A stretch of DNA of 63,160 nucleotides, from the NCBI GenBank assembly GCA_905214795.1, contig CAJMNM010000018.1, positions 1-63,160 of the forward strand. The letters run 5' to 3'. Made by a program: the position numbers and the translations under genes. This document shows, one piece after another, positions 9,391-18,043 of the stretch. Every line of letters begins with the position of its first letter. Position 1 is the first letter of the stretch. The notes beneath the pieces were generated by a model. That model did not search any database and was not told the origin of the DNA. It saw nothing but the letters and a program-made list of their open reading frames with translations. The stretch comes from an uncultured bacterium (GTDB lineage Bacteria > Bacteroidota > Bacteroidia > Bacteroidales > Bacteroidaceae).

Positions 9391-11082
9391 ATGGACAACA
9401 AAATAATTATTTATCAGGTCTTTACACGCCTGTTCGGCAATGACAACGCAAAATGCCAAAACAACGGCGACAAAAAAGAAAACGGCTGTGGTAAATTTTC
9501 TGATTTTACTCAAAAAGCTTTGTTTGCCATCAAAGAACTGGGCGTCACACATATTTGGTATACCGGTGTCATAGAACATGCCACTCAAACCGATTATAGC
9601 GCAGTGGGAATTACTCCCGACCATCCGGCCGTTGTAAAAGGTAAAGCCGGTTCCCCATATGCCATCAAGGATTATTATGATATTGATCCAGATCTGGCCG
9701 GTAAACCGGAAGAACGAATGAAAGAATTCGAAAATCTAATAACCCGTACACACAAAGCAGGTTTGAAAATGATTATTGACTTCGTACCCAACCACGTCGC
9801 ACGTCAATATCATTCTGACAGCAAACCCGCCGGCATAAAAGATTTGGGAGAAGACGATCAAAACGACCGTGCTTTTGATCCACAAAACAATTTCTACTAT
9901 ATTCCAGGACAACCGTTCAATCCTCAATTTGACTTATCGCAGGGAGGTGCTGCACCCTACTATGAATTTCCGGCTAAAGCTACCGGAAACGATAATTTCA
10001 GTCCATGTCCAGGACGAAATGACTGGTATGAAACAGTCAAACTGAATTATGGTGTTGATTACTGTAACGGCAGACAAACCCATTTTGATCCTATACCTGA
10101 CACATGGCTCAAAATGCGGGATATTCTGTTATTCTGGGCTCAAAAAGGTATAGACGGTTTCCGTTGTGACATGGCAGAAATGGTTCCGGTAGAATTTTGG
10201 GGATGGGTTATTCCGCAAATCAAACTCCATCATCCCGGTATTATATTTATTGCAGAAGTATATAATCCCAATGAATACCGTAACTACATTCACTGCGGAC
10301 ATTTCGACTATCTCTACGATAAAGTAGGACTCTATGATACGCTGCGCAACATTGTATGTGGCTACGGCTCTGCCAAACAAATCACAGGATGCTGGCAGAA
10401 TGTTGATGACATCAAAAACCACATGTTGAATTTTCTTGAAAACCATGACGAACAACGTCTGGCATCAGATTTCTTTGCCGGAAATGCAGAGAAAGGTAAA
10501 GCCGCTCTCATTGTCAGTGCCTGTATGGGCTGTAATCCGATGATGATTTATTTCGGACAAGAACTCGGTGAACGTGGAATGGACGAAGAAGGTTTCAGCG
10601 GACGAGACGGTCGGACTACCATATTCGATTATTGGAGCGTTGATACCATACGCCGCTGGCGTAACAAAGGCAAATTCGATAATAAGCATCTTACTGCCGA
10701 AGAAATCATGCTTCGTGAATATTATACTCAAATTCTGACCATATGCCGTAAGGAAAAAGCCATCTCAGAAGGCGATTTCTACGACCTGATGTATGTCAAT
10801 CAAGGTAGTGATCTTTTCAATGCAGACAAATCTTATGCCTTCATACGCAGAAAGAATAAAACATTACTGCTCATTATCGTCAACTTTGAGGAAGTAGAAA
10901 AACACATGTCAATCAATCTGCCCAAACATTTATTTGAGTTTTTCAACATCACTGAAAAAGAAGAAGTCATTGCTACAGATCTGCTCACCAATAACAAAGA
11001 ATGCATTGCTTTCAACTGTGGACAAAGTGTAATGACCAATGTACCTGCACATGGTGGAAAAATACTCAAAATAAGACTATAA
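9391..11082 (+). CDS. GH13 alpha-amylase family glycoside hydrolase
   Basis: An alpha-glucan hydrolase or transferase of family GH13. The conserved regions are in order: DFVPNH (130-135), GFRCD with nucleophile Asp260, the acid/base Glu289 in FIAEV, and NHD (351-353) with the transition-state Asp353. There is no signal peptide, so it should act in the cytoplasm, for example on internalised maltodextrins or stored glycogen. The first 130 residues contain the usual TIM-barrel start and a Gly/Asn/Lys-rich insert near 17-35. Precise specificity cannot be read from sequence alone. It sits alone between two terminators. Confidence 0.9.
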   Translation: MDNKIIIYQVFTRLFGNDNAKCQNNGDKKENGCGKFSDFTQKALFAIKELGVTHIWYTGVIEHATQTDYSAVGITPDHPAVVKGKAGSPYAIKDYYDIDPDLAGKPEERMKEFENLITRTHKAGLKMIIDFVPNHVARQYHSDSKPAGIKDLGEDDQNDRAFDPQNNFYYIPGQPFNPQFDLSQGGAAPYYEFPAKATGNDNFSPCPGRNDWYETVKLNYGVDYCNGRQTHFDPIPDTWLKMRDILLFWAQKGIDGFRCDMAEMVPVEFWGWVIPQIKLHHPGIIFIAEVYNPNEYRNYIHCGHFDYLYDKVGLYDTLRNIVCGYGSAKQITGCWQNVDDIKNHMLNFLENHDEQRLASDFFAGNAEKGKAALIVSACMGCNPMMIYFGQELGERGMDEEGFSGRDGRTTIFDYWSVDTIRRWRNKGKFDNKHLTAEEIMLREYYTQILTICRKEKAISEGDFYDLMYVNQGSDLFNADKSYAFIRRKNKTLLLIIVNFEEVEKHMSINLPKHLFEFFNITEKEEVIATDLLTNNKECIAFNCGQSVMTNVPAHGGKILKIRL

Positions 11083-11131
11083 TCACTATAGAGATCGGTT
11101 ATCAAGCCGCCAAATCATAAAAATCAATTAG

Positions 11132-11182
11132 AACGGGAACCCGCAAAATCACCAAATATGGCGATTGCGGATTCCCGTTTAC
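11132..11182 (+). terminator. Terminator after the GH13 gene
   Basis: Long imperfect stem: AACGGGAA..CCGCAA..ATC pairs with GAT..TGCGG..TTCCCGTT across a 12-nt loop, followed by a short T-run. The right arm also holds the -33 element of the next promoter. Confidence 0.7.
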
Positions 11183-11195
11183 CGTACTAACTTTG
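11164..11195 (+). promoter_or_regulatory. Promoter of the flavodoxin gene
   Basis: TAACTTTG (11188-11195) with ATTG at 11164-11167, 20 bp apart. The promoter overlaps the terminator of the preceding gene. This placement rules out the upstream in-frame ATG at 11165 as the start of the flavodoxin. Confidence 0.7.
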
Positions 11196-11248
11196 CCATG
11201 TCTTTAATAAAGAAAATCAGCCATAATATTAACTATAAAAACTACAAA

Positions 11249-11755
11249 ATGAAAAAGACTGCAATTTATTACGGTTCCACTACCGGTACTTGCGAGAACA
11301 TAGCCATGCAAATCGCAGAAGCACTCGGACTTAGTGGCAAGGATGTACACAATGTAACGACAATGACTCCTGCAGAAGTTGAAAAAAATGATGTATTGAT
11401 TCTCGGATCCTCCACATGGGGATGCGGCGATTTACAAGATGACTGGTATGATGGTATCGAACAATTAAAGAAAGCCAATCTGACCGATAAACAAGTTGCC
11501 CTATTCAGTTGTGGTGATGCAGATTGTTATGGAGATACCTTCTGTGAAGCCATGGCCCGTATACACGAAGCCATAGCCGACAGCGGATGTTCTTTTATCG
11601 GTAAGACTTCTACAGACGGGTATAACTTTACTGGCTCTGAGGCCGTAACTGACGGACACTTTATCGGCCTGGCCATAGATGATATCAATGAAAGCCATCT
11701 TACAGCAGACAGGATTGCCTCGTGGGCTGAACAACTCAAGGCATTTATCTACTGA
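11249..11755 (+). CDS. fldA: Flavodoxin
   Basis: A small FMN electron carrier (168 residues from the chosen start). The phosphate-binding loop GSTTGTCENIA is at residues 9-19, and the FMN-ring loops (STWGCGDLQDDW and CGDADCYGDTFC) follow at the expected places for a long-chain flavodoxin. I take ATG 11249 rather than 11165 because the protein then begins right at the first beta-strand (MKKTAIYYGS), an A-rich leader precedes it, and 11165 lies upstream of the likely transcription start. A DUF2023 gene follows 117 bp on, a common pairing in Bacteroidetes. Confidence 0.95.
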   Translation: MKKTAIYYGSTTGTCENIAMQIAEALGLSGKDVHNVTTMTPAEVEKNDVLILGSSTWGCGDLQDDWYDGIEQLKKANLTDKQVALFSCGDADCYGDTFCEAMARIHEAIADSGCSFIGKTSTDGYNFTGSEAVTDGHFIGLAIDDINESHLTADRIASWAEQLKAFIY

Positions 11756-11822
11756 GCAAGACATACTTAAAATAAAGTATTACAAGGCACAGTCCACCTG
11801 CAAATATCATCAAAAACAACGA

Positions 11823-11853
11823 TTGACACATATAATAAAAGCGTCTATCTTTG
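11823..11853 (+). promoter_or_regulatory. Promoter of the DUF2023 gene
   Basis: TTG at 11823-11825 and TATCTTTG at 11846-11853 with 20-bp spacing, 19 bp before the ATG. Confidence 0.7.
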
Positions 11854-11872
11854 CGATCAGAAACAAAAAAGA

Positions 11873-12250
11873 ATGGAATCACAGACAACTTTCTCCGCAT
11901 CTACCAGCAAATCTGCCATGATGGTTTTTGCCAATCACATCTATGAATATAAAAAGGGAGTCAGACGTATGGTACTTTACACTGTCAACAATCGTTTTGT
12001 CGACCAGGCAGTGGAACGCTTACGAAACGAAGACATTTCATTTACCTTACAAGAGGTCGGTAACGGCCGGACAAATCTTTTCTTCGGACGTAAGGAGTGC
12101 ATTGAAGTTGTAAGAAGAATGATAAACCGTCCTTTACAATTGTTAAGTCCGGAGGAAGATTTCATTCTAGGTGCTCTGTTGGGATATGACATTTGCGTAC
12201 AATGTGAACGTTTCTGCCGACGTTCACACTCTTATAACAAAACACAATAA
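11873..12250 (+). CDS. DUF2023 family protein
   Basis: A 125-residue protein of unknown function that matches my memory of family DUF2023: a VLYT strand near 34-37, the FFGRKECIEVV block (70-80) and the LSPEEDFILGALLGYDI block (91-107). Four cysteines, Cys76 in the FGRKEC block and Cys108/Cys111/Cys115 in the tail CVQCERFC, could bind a metal or form disulfides. There is no signal peptide. It follows the flavodoxin gene but has its own promoter, so the link is one of neighbourhood, perhaps redox or iron response. The start could also be Met16 or Met17. Confidence 0.8.
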   Translation: MESQTTFSASTSKSAMMVFANHIYEYKKGVRRMVLYTVNNRFVDQAVERLRNEDISFTLQEVGNGRTNLFFGRKECIEVVRRMINRPLQLLSPEEDFILGALLGYDICVQCERFCRRSHSYNKTQ

Positions 12251-12294
12251 CCACTTTTCATACAATTTCTTTATACCGTTATGGATTTAAATGT

Positions 12295-12327
12295 ATATAA
12301 GGTTCTCGTGAGAGAACCTTATATTTT
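12295..12327 (+). terminator. Terminator after the DUF2023 gene
   Basis: A perfect stem (ATATAAGGTTCTC / GAGAACCTTATAT) with a GTGA tetraloop, followed by TTT. Confidence 0.85.
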
Positions 12328-12338
12328 AGTCAATAAGA

Positions 12339-12380
12339 AAGAGCCACTTTCTACCCTACAATAGAGTAAAAATGGCTCTT
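12339..12380 (-). terminator. Terminator of the metalloprotease gene
   Basis: AAGAGCCA pairs with TGGCTCTT, with partial inner pairing. On the minus strand the stem is followed by TTTCTTATT. It lies just after the stop of the minus-strand protease gene. Confidence 0.6.
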
Positions 12381-12423
12381 AGAAAAATTATCAGATAAAA
12401 TTGTTTTTATCAGTAAATCTCAA

Positions 12424-14805
12424 TTATTTAACTTCCAACACCTGACGTATCACATCTGCCAAATGAGCAAAGTGTGCTCTGTCGTATGCTGTCGGTGCCT
12501 GTTTAGCAGCAGACTCCGTCAAACGCTGCAGTTTCTGTAAAGTACCCAGCAAAGCCGGAGTTACATCTACGGAAGACAATGCCACATTACGATAAGACTT
12601 ATAGGCCTGAGATATGCCATTCACAAAGCTGAACTGCAAGGCAGCACGATAAGGTGTCACTTTCTTACGAGAGGAAGCCTCGGTAAACAAAGCATTTGTC
12701 AAATCATCCAAATATTCCTCCGGCGTATATTCCGAATTCATCCGGTAAACTACACCGATTAACGATGAAATAGCTCTTTGACCAACCTTAATTGTCAATG
12801 TCTGAGGATCACTTCCTATACGAGTGATATAAGGCTGATCACGCAACCAGACCGGTTCAGTCAAGATATTGTTCTTGACATATTCAAACGCAGCTTTCTG
12901 GCGTGCTTTCGGTACCGGTGTATAAATAGCACCTTTCTCGTCTACAGTCTTAAAGTCATTAAAGTAACCACCGATATTTCTAATGACATGACCATTATAA
13001 CGGTTAAACTGTGCTACCACCTGACCATACATACTGGCAAGATTCTCATTGTAAATATCCCCCTCATCGTATGTCCATTCCGGAAGTTGCTCAAGCATGC
13101 GTTTCAGATTTCTGATGCCGTATTCCGATGCCTTTACCGCGTCGTCGCCCAAATCTTCTGTCTGGCAACGTGGATCACTCACTCTGTTCGTTTCACCATC
13201 ACCAAACCACAAACGTGGGTTGCCCGGCAGATTCTCCTGCACGAGTTTCTCTAACATCCGATGATCTTCATCCTCATCCTGTGCATCCAGCATAGGAGTA
13301 TATCCCCACTGGATAGCCCATAAATCATAATCATTAATACGTGGGAAAATACCGTCACGCGTCACACTGTCCTCAGGTTGTGCCACATAATTGAAACGCG
13401 CATAATCCATGATGCTGGGTGTATGTCCATATTTCTTAAGCCATTCCCGGTTACGCAAGCTATCAACGGGAACAGTACTGCTTGAACCGAAATTATGACG
13501 CAAACCAAGTGTATGTCCTACCTCATGAGACGATACGAAACGAATCAGCTCACCCATAAGTTCTTCATCATAATTCATCTTCTGAGCCGCCTCATCAATA
13601 CTTCCGGCCTGTACCATGTACCAGTCATGCACAAGACTCATCACGTTATGATACCAACAAATATGACTCTCCAATATCTCACCAGTACGGGGATCGTGCA
13701 CATGAGGGCCGTAAGCGTTCTGAATCGGTGATGCCAGATAACGGATTACCGAATAACGCGCATCCTCCATGCTCATCGTACTATCATTCTCCGGCCATTC
13801 CTTACCGATTATAGCATTCTTAAAACCGGCTTTCTCGAAAGCCTTCTGCCAGTCGTTCACACCAGCTATCAGATATTTACGCCACTGTTTCGGCGTTGCA
13901 GGATCAATATAATAAACAATTGGTTTCTGAGGTTCAACCAACTCACCGCGTTTCATTTTTTCCACATCCTCCGGACGGGGTTCCAGACGCCAGCGTGTGA
14001 TGAATGTTTTAGACTTAACACGTTGCTGTTCGTCTGTAAACTCATTAAAACGATCTGCAAAATATCCCACACGCGGATCAAAATATCGCCTCATCATCGG
14101 CTTCTCCGGAAGAAGTACAAATGATATATTCAGTCCGAATGTCACACGTCCTGTTGCCGAATTGGCAGGCAAGCTTTCACCCGTAGAATTCCAAGTCTTC
14201 ACAAGACGGACTTCTGTATTCATCGGAAAACTTTTAATGTCTTCTATATACGACAAATTGGCTATCTGATTCGTCAGATTATACGAACGTTTCATACGGG
14301 TAGTCATTCCTAACGAAGGATTATCTTCATTAAAGAACGAGGTCACCTTGATTTTCAGAATATTATTCTTATTCTCTTCTATCTTAAATGTTCCTATAAT
14401 TGGATTTGCATTGCTGATAGTTATGGCTCGGAATATGGCTTCAGTTGAATCAGCCTTATTAACCAACAGGTCGGCACGCAACAACAATTGTCCGTCCACT
14501 CCTTTTTCCCAATACACTACCTGCTCATTCAACTGTTCACCACCAAACTTACCACTGTTGGCAGGAGTAGCTGTAAAGCGGGTGGTTGTCAGAAAACGAC
14601 GCCCTATCAGAGAATCGGGAATCTGAAAAAACCAGTCCGTACCGGTTTTTGTCACATGAAACATCCCCGGTCTGTCAACCGCCGGTTTTGGAGCCGGAGC
14701 AACAGTCTCCTTTTTGTCTTCCTTCTTTTTCTTTTTTCGTCTGGCATCTGCCGGTGCGCAAACCATTCCCGCACAAAGCAGCAAAATCAAAAACTTACTG
14801 TTCAT
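12424..14805 (-). CDS. Secreted zinc-dependent metalloprotease (DUF5117/DUF5118 type)
   Basis: A 793-residue exported protein. The signal peptide ends near residue 21 (CAPADA, then a Lys-rich stretch 22-32). The zinc site HEVGHTLGLRH (427-437) is a full metzincin HExxHxxGxxH motif with catalytic Glu428. The arrangement (N-terminal DUF5118-like segment near 40-90, DUF5117-like region about 90-290, then a catalytic domain) is that of a large Bacteroidetes family of zinc-dependent metalloproteases; these names are from memory of the family. It probably acts in the periplasm or outside on proteins or peptides. Single gene between its own promoter and terminator. Confidence 0.88.
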   Translation of the reverse strand: MNSKFLILLLCAGMVCAPADARRKKKKKEDKKETVAPAPKPAVDRPGMFHVTKTGTDWFFQIPDSLIGRRFLTTTRFTATPANSGKFGGEQLNEQVVYWEKGVDGQLLLRADLLVNKADSTEAIFRAITISNANPIIGTFKIEENKNNILKIKVTSFFNEDNPSLGMTTRMKRSYNLTNQIANLSYIEDIKSFPMNTEVRLVKTWNSTGESLPANSATGRVTFGLNISFVLLPEKPMMRRYFDPRVGYFADRFNEFTDEQQRVKSKTFITRWRLEPRPEDVEKMKRGELVEPQKPIVYYIDPATPKQWRKYLIAGVNDWQKAFEKAGFKNAIIGKEWPENDSTMSMEDARYSVIRYLASPIQNAYGPHVHDPRTGEILESHICWYHNVMSLVHDWYMVQAGSIDEAAQKMNYDEELMGELIRFVSSHEVGHTLGLRHNFGSSSTVPVDSLRNREWLKKYGHTPSIMDYARFNYVAQPEDSVTRDGIFPRINDYDLWAIQWGYTPMLDAQDEDEDHRMLEKLVQENLPGNPRLWFGDGETNRVSDPRCQTEDLGDDAVKASEYGIRNLKRMLEQLPEWTYDEGDIYNENLASMYGQVVAQFNRYNGHVIRNIGGYFNDFKTVDEKGAIYTPVPKARQKAAFEYVKNNILTEPVWLRDQPYITRIGSDPQTLTIKVGQRAISSLIGVVYRMNSEYTPEEYLDDLTNALFTEASSRKKVTPYRAALQFSFVNGISQAYKSYRNVALSSVDVTPALLGTLQKLQRLTESAAKQAPTAYDRAHFAHLADVIRQVLEVK

Positions 14806-14862
14806 AATTATCCTATAATAACTTTATTTTGTCTGTTCTGTTTTTAAAACGTATATATTTTA

Positions 14863-14870
14863 CAAAAATA
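14863..14870 (-). promoter_or_regulatory. -7 element of the metalloprotease gene
   Basis: Minus-strand TATTTTTG, 57 bp before the start codon. The -33 element is weak. Confidence 0.45.
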
Positions 14871-14923
14871 AGCAATATTTTGTTTTGAAATATCCATTGA
14901 CCTAAAAAAATAAAACACCTACA

Positions 14924-14962
14924 TAAATTAAGCGGGCCTATATTATAGGTCCGCTTAATTTA
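14924..14962 (-). terminator. Terminator of the lipoprotein gene at 15008
   Basis: A stem of about 18 bp with arms containing TAAATTAAGCGG and CCGCTTAATTTA, including one G-T pair. It lies directly downstream of the minus-strand lipoprotein stop. Confidence 0.8.
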
Positions 14963-15007
14963 TTAACTAATGTCTCCTTTTATCAAAATTAAAATAACAA
15001 ACAACTA

Positions 15008-16324
15008 TTAATTGCATCTAAGAACAGATGTATAAACGCTCTCTATATATTGTCCATCGTAATATTCAGCAAATTCTTCCATTACATAAAGATAGTTTCC
15101 TGAAAATACGACACGTGCTGTAGCACCATCAATCTCACCTTGGTAAATGTCATAAGCAAATATAATTCCTGATGACTTATCTTCCCAACGCCAATATGAC
15201 AATTCCATCGGATCATTCTTAAAGAACATCAGATAAGTTCCGTTACTGGTAAACAATACCTTTTGCAAAGCGATGTCACCGGTATCAAATATATCCTCAT
15301 CTCTCCAATCTATGCCCAATTTATTTTTAAATACATATACTTGATCTTCTGAAATACTATGAACCGCATCATACATTTTATTACCATTTATTGAGTATGT
15401 GCAACGCTCCTCCACAGCAGTCCAGTTACGACAAAGATTAGCTCCATTACCTGTATTGTCATCTATCTGCTCTTTCTTGTTGACAGTTAAATCCACTGTA
15501 ACACCTTCATTACTTGTAAGAACAAAAGATGTAATATTACCATTACTACGTTCTGTCACGGTCAATGTACCAAATCCGTCAAGATAATAAACATCGTCAG
15601 AAATCTTTTGATATCCGCCATATACAAGCTGGCTGTCGCTAATGGACGCATCACGAGTCAACACCTTATTCTTAACAGGAAAACTGATAAATTTCTTGTT
15701 TTTTGCTGTTTTCTGATTTGCAAGATACATATCTGTCTTTTTAACCAGATAGTTACCATCACCCATCAATTCTATAAACTCGTATCCACAATCTGTGTTG
15801 GCTATTTCATATTCTCCACTCACTTCAGGATAAGCATCAGACATAGCAGGCAGGTCAACTGGAACTGATAAATCATAGTCTTCTCCATTAGTCAAACCAC
15901 CTTCATGATCTAAATCTTCGTCAGGATTTCCAGAATCACCTCCGTCCTCGCCTCCGGTAGAAGTACCTTCACGATAGAAAATTAACTCCTCACCATCTTC
16001 CATATCAACCATGACAAGCTGATTTTCACCAGAGAAACTAATACGATATTGCTCTGTATAATCACCTTCCTCATCTGAAAAATAAACAGTCAACAGATTT
16101 GCATCTGACGCATAAGAACAAGTAAAGTTAGCAATATAACCATACTCATTTATAACACCAGTTCCATTTGAATTAAAAGTAATCTTCACTCCTTCATTTT
16201 CCCATGAACCCACCAGTTCTGTCGGTAAAGAAGAACTACCTTCATCATCTTCATCACAAGCAACAGTAGCAAAACTTACAATAAGAGCCAAAAGCATGAC
16301 CCATAAATAATCCAACTTTTTCAT
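15008..16324 (-). CDS. Predicted surface lipoprotein with lipocalin-like N-terminal region
   Basis: A 438-residue protein of unknown function. A lipoprotein signal peptide ends at Cys23 (FATVAC), followed by DEDDEGSSS. Such an acidic stretch right after the Cys is known as a surface-export signal in Bacteroidetes, so it may face outward. Residues about 35-125 (ELVGSWENEGVKITF start) resemble a lipocalin-like beta-barrel. A Gly/Asp/Glu-rich linker (about 120-150) leads into a beta-rich C-terminal half without a family I recognise. It is a single gene with a good promoter and terminator. Confidence 0.75.
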   Translation of the reverse strand: MKKLDYLWVMLLALIVSFATVACDEDDEGSSSLPTELVGSWENEGVKITFNSNGTGVINEYGYIANFTCSYASDANLLTVYFSDEEGDYTEQYRISFSGENQLVMVDMEDGEELIFYREGTSTGGEDGGDSGNPDEDLDHEGGLTNGEDYDLSVPVDLPAMSDAYPEVSGEYEIANTDCGYEFIELMGDGNYLVKKTDMYLANQKTAKNKKFISFPVKNKVLTRDASISDSQLVYGGYQKISDDVYYLDGFGTLTVTERSNGNITSFVLTSNEGVTVDLTVNKKEQIDDNTGNGANLCRNWTAVEERCTYSINGNKMYDAVHSISEDQVYVFKNKLGIDWRDEDIFDTGDIALQKVLFTSNGTYLMFFKNDPMELSYWRWEDKSSGIIFAYDIYQGEIDGATARVVFSGNYLYVMEEFAEYYDGQYIESVYTSVLRCN

Positions 16325-16364
16325 ACTTAGAATGTTTAGTTAAAAATAGGTTTTTCAAACAAAA

Positions 16365-16396
16365 CAAAATTAGTCAATTCATAATAAAAAGCCAAA
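16365..16396 (-). promoter_or_regulatory. Promoter of the lipoprotein gene
   Basis: On the minus strand, TAATTTTG (16365-16372) and TTTG (16393-16396), 20 bp apart. The rest of 16325-16633, a gap of about 310 bp, is AT-rich and holds only this promoter and the hairpin at 16546-16584. Confidence 0.65.
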
Positions 16397-16545
16397 TTAA
16401 AAGAATTCTTTTTCTCCAAAATTTATTTTTTCTATATACTGAAAATCAAAACCATTACCTATAAAAATGTAATAAATACACCCTTATTAAATCAAACCTT
16501 TATCCATCTTTCCAATAAACAAGTCCAATCAACATGTTATTACAT

Positions 16546-16584
16546 TTTGGCCTGTAAAGTACTTACTGTACCCTACAGGCCAAA
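16546..16584 (-). terminator. Hairpin downstream of the AlaX-like gene
   Basis: A perfect 11-bp stem (TTTGGCCTGTA / TACAGGCCAAA) with a 17-nt loop, 50 bp after the stop codon. The T-run is poor, so it may be an mRNA-stabilising or factor-dependent structure. Confidence 0.55.
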
Positions 16585-16633
16585 CCGCGAGAATATCAGC
16601 CATTCCGCATATGTTGATTACCAAAACGGAAAA

Positions 16634-17113
16634 TCAGGATATCCAGTCAGTATCCAGCAATTTAAAGACAATACGGAACTGTCCGTTGTTATAACTCGTA
16701 CTGTTTATCTTAAACCGCCCAATCTGTCCAGTATGCTCTACATGCACACCTATACAGGCACAGACATCATAATCCCCTATTCTGACCAACCGGAGCGTAT
16801 CTGTCGCGTCATCCGGTAATTTATCCAACGGTACACCTTCAGGAATATTCTCCCGGGTTACATACTCATATGTTACCGGAAGATCACGCGCGATAACTTC
16901 ATTTACGATTTGCTCCACCTCAGCAATTTGCCCGTTGGTAAGCGGAGCATTCAGCTCATAATTAATCTTGCTTTTCTTGCGTTCTATATGCGAGTTATGA
17001 GAACGTTCGCATCCGAACAGTTTTACCATTGTCCCGTTCAGTATATGTTCACAGGTATGCATCGGTGCAATAGAACGATCTTGAAATTTAGGACTAGCCT
17101 GATTGATTTCCAT
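16634..17113 (-). CDS. AlaX-like tRNA-editing domain protein
   Basis: A free-standing homolog of the editing domain of alanyl/threonyl-tRNA synthetase, which removes wrong amino acids from tRNA. Zinc ligands are visible as HTCEH (His19 and His23) and a C-terminal CxxxH (Cys120/His124). The 159-residue length fits the small AlaX type. I chose the start at MEINQASPKF; an upstream in-frame ATG adds eight residues (to 17137) but leaves only 5 bp after the preceding stop codon. It is downstream of the TerB-DnaJ gene and is probably cotranscribed. True substrate (Ser, Gly or other) is unknown. Confidence 0.8.
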   Translation of the reverse strand: MEINQASPKFQDRSIAPMHTCEHILNGTMVKLFGCERSHNSHIERKKSKINYELNAPLTNGQIAEVEQIVNEVIARDLPVTYEYVTRENIPEGVPLDKLPDDATDTLRLVRIGDYDVCACIGVHVEHTGQIGRFKINSTSYNNGQFRIVFKLLDTDWIS

Positions 17114-17142
17114 AAATAATTTATCTTTCAAACACAAAACCT

Positions 17143-17937
17143 TTACTTCATTCCTCTTGCCTTATATATCCGTTCCTTGGCATTGTTGATGCGCTGGAAT
17201 TTCTCTTCTGCCGCCCTACGAACATCTTCACCCAGCGTAGCCACACGGTCGGGATGATGCTTCAATGCCAATTTACGGTAAGCAGCACGAACCTCATCAT
17301 TAGTAGCTTCCGGCGAAATTTCCAACACCTTATAAGCATCTTCCAACGTATTACTCTTCAAGTTGAGCATGGATTCCAGTTCCTTTTGTGACAGCCCCAT
17401 CCAAAGCGCGGTTTCCTTCAGTGCATCAATTTCTGCAGAACATACATTTCCGTCACTCTGCGCAATCTTTACCAGAAAATTCAACAACTGCAAACGTTCT
17501 TCTGTAGTCAGATTGAAACTAATCTGAGCACCACATTCTCTGATGGTCTGCTTATAAGCACCAATTCCATTAACTTGCTCCGTACGCTTACGCTCCTCAT
17601 ACAAGTTCAATAAAATCTGCTCACCTTCACTCACTGCTGCCTCTCCGAAATTGACACGCAGAAACTGACGGACAAATTCCATCTCACTATGCATCACACG
17701 CCCGTCAGCCTTAATGATATACGACGCCATAACCAATAGTGAAAAAAGAAAACTGTTACGTCGTCCCTCATACATACGTTCAGCCTCATTGTTTCCCTGT
17801 TCTTCCTTACTATCGTATTGCTGCTGTTCTTTCGATGCGGTATCAAACAAAGACCCGATGGCAAAACCTGCCAACGCACCCAGCGGTCCCATAGCCATGA
17901 ATCCCATGACACCGCCTATCCATTTACCATATCCCAT
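17143..17937 (-). CDS. TerB/DnaJ-domain protein (DjlA-like)
   Basis: A 264-residue co-chaperone-like protein. It has an N-terminal Gly-rich hydrophobic segment (residues 6-30, with the GxxxG pattern typical of DjlA), a TerB-like helical domain (about 60-190) and a C-terminal J domain (199-262) with the HPD motif at 228-230, needed to stimulate DnaK. It is probably inner-membrane anchored with the J domain in the cytoplasm. It lies between serB and the AlaX-like gene on the same strand. Confidence 0.88.
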   Translation of the reverse strand: MGYGKWIGGVMGFMAMGPLGALAGFAIGSLFDTASKEQQQYDSKEEQGNNEAERMYEGRRNSFLFSLLVMASYIIKADGRVMHSEMEFVRQFLRVNFGEAAVSEGEQILLNLYEERKRTEQVNGIGAYKQTIRECGAQISFNLTTEERLQLLNFLVKIAQSDGNVCSAEIDALKETALWMGLSQKELESMLNLKSNTLEDAYKVLEISPEATNDEVRAAYRKLALKHHPDRVATLGEDVRRAAEEKFQRINNAKERIYKARGMK

Positions 17938-18043
17938 AATTCATCAATTTCTATGCGGCCCATACCGCATTACTTTACTATATTTTTAACCAATATCCGT
18001 CGTCTCTCTGACATTCATCACGCAGGACGACAGAATCATTACT

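Noticed and set aside
11165..11248. Earlier ATG for the flavodoxin
   Set aside because: It lies inside the promoter and terminator region, upstream of the likely transcription start.
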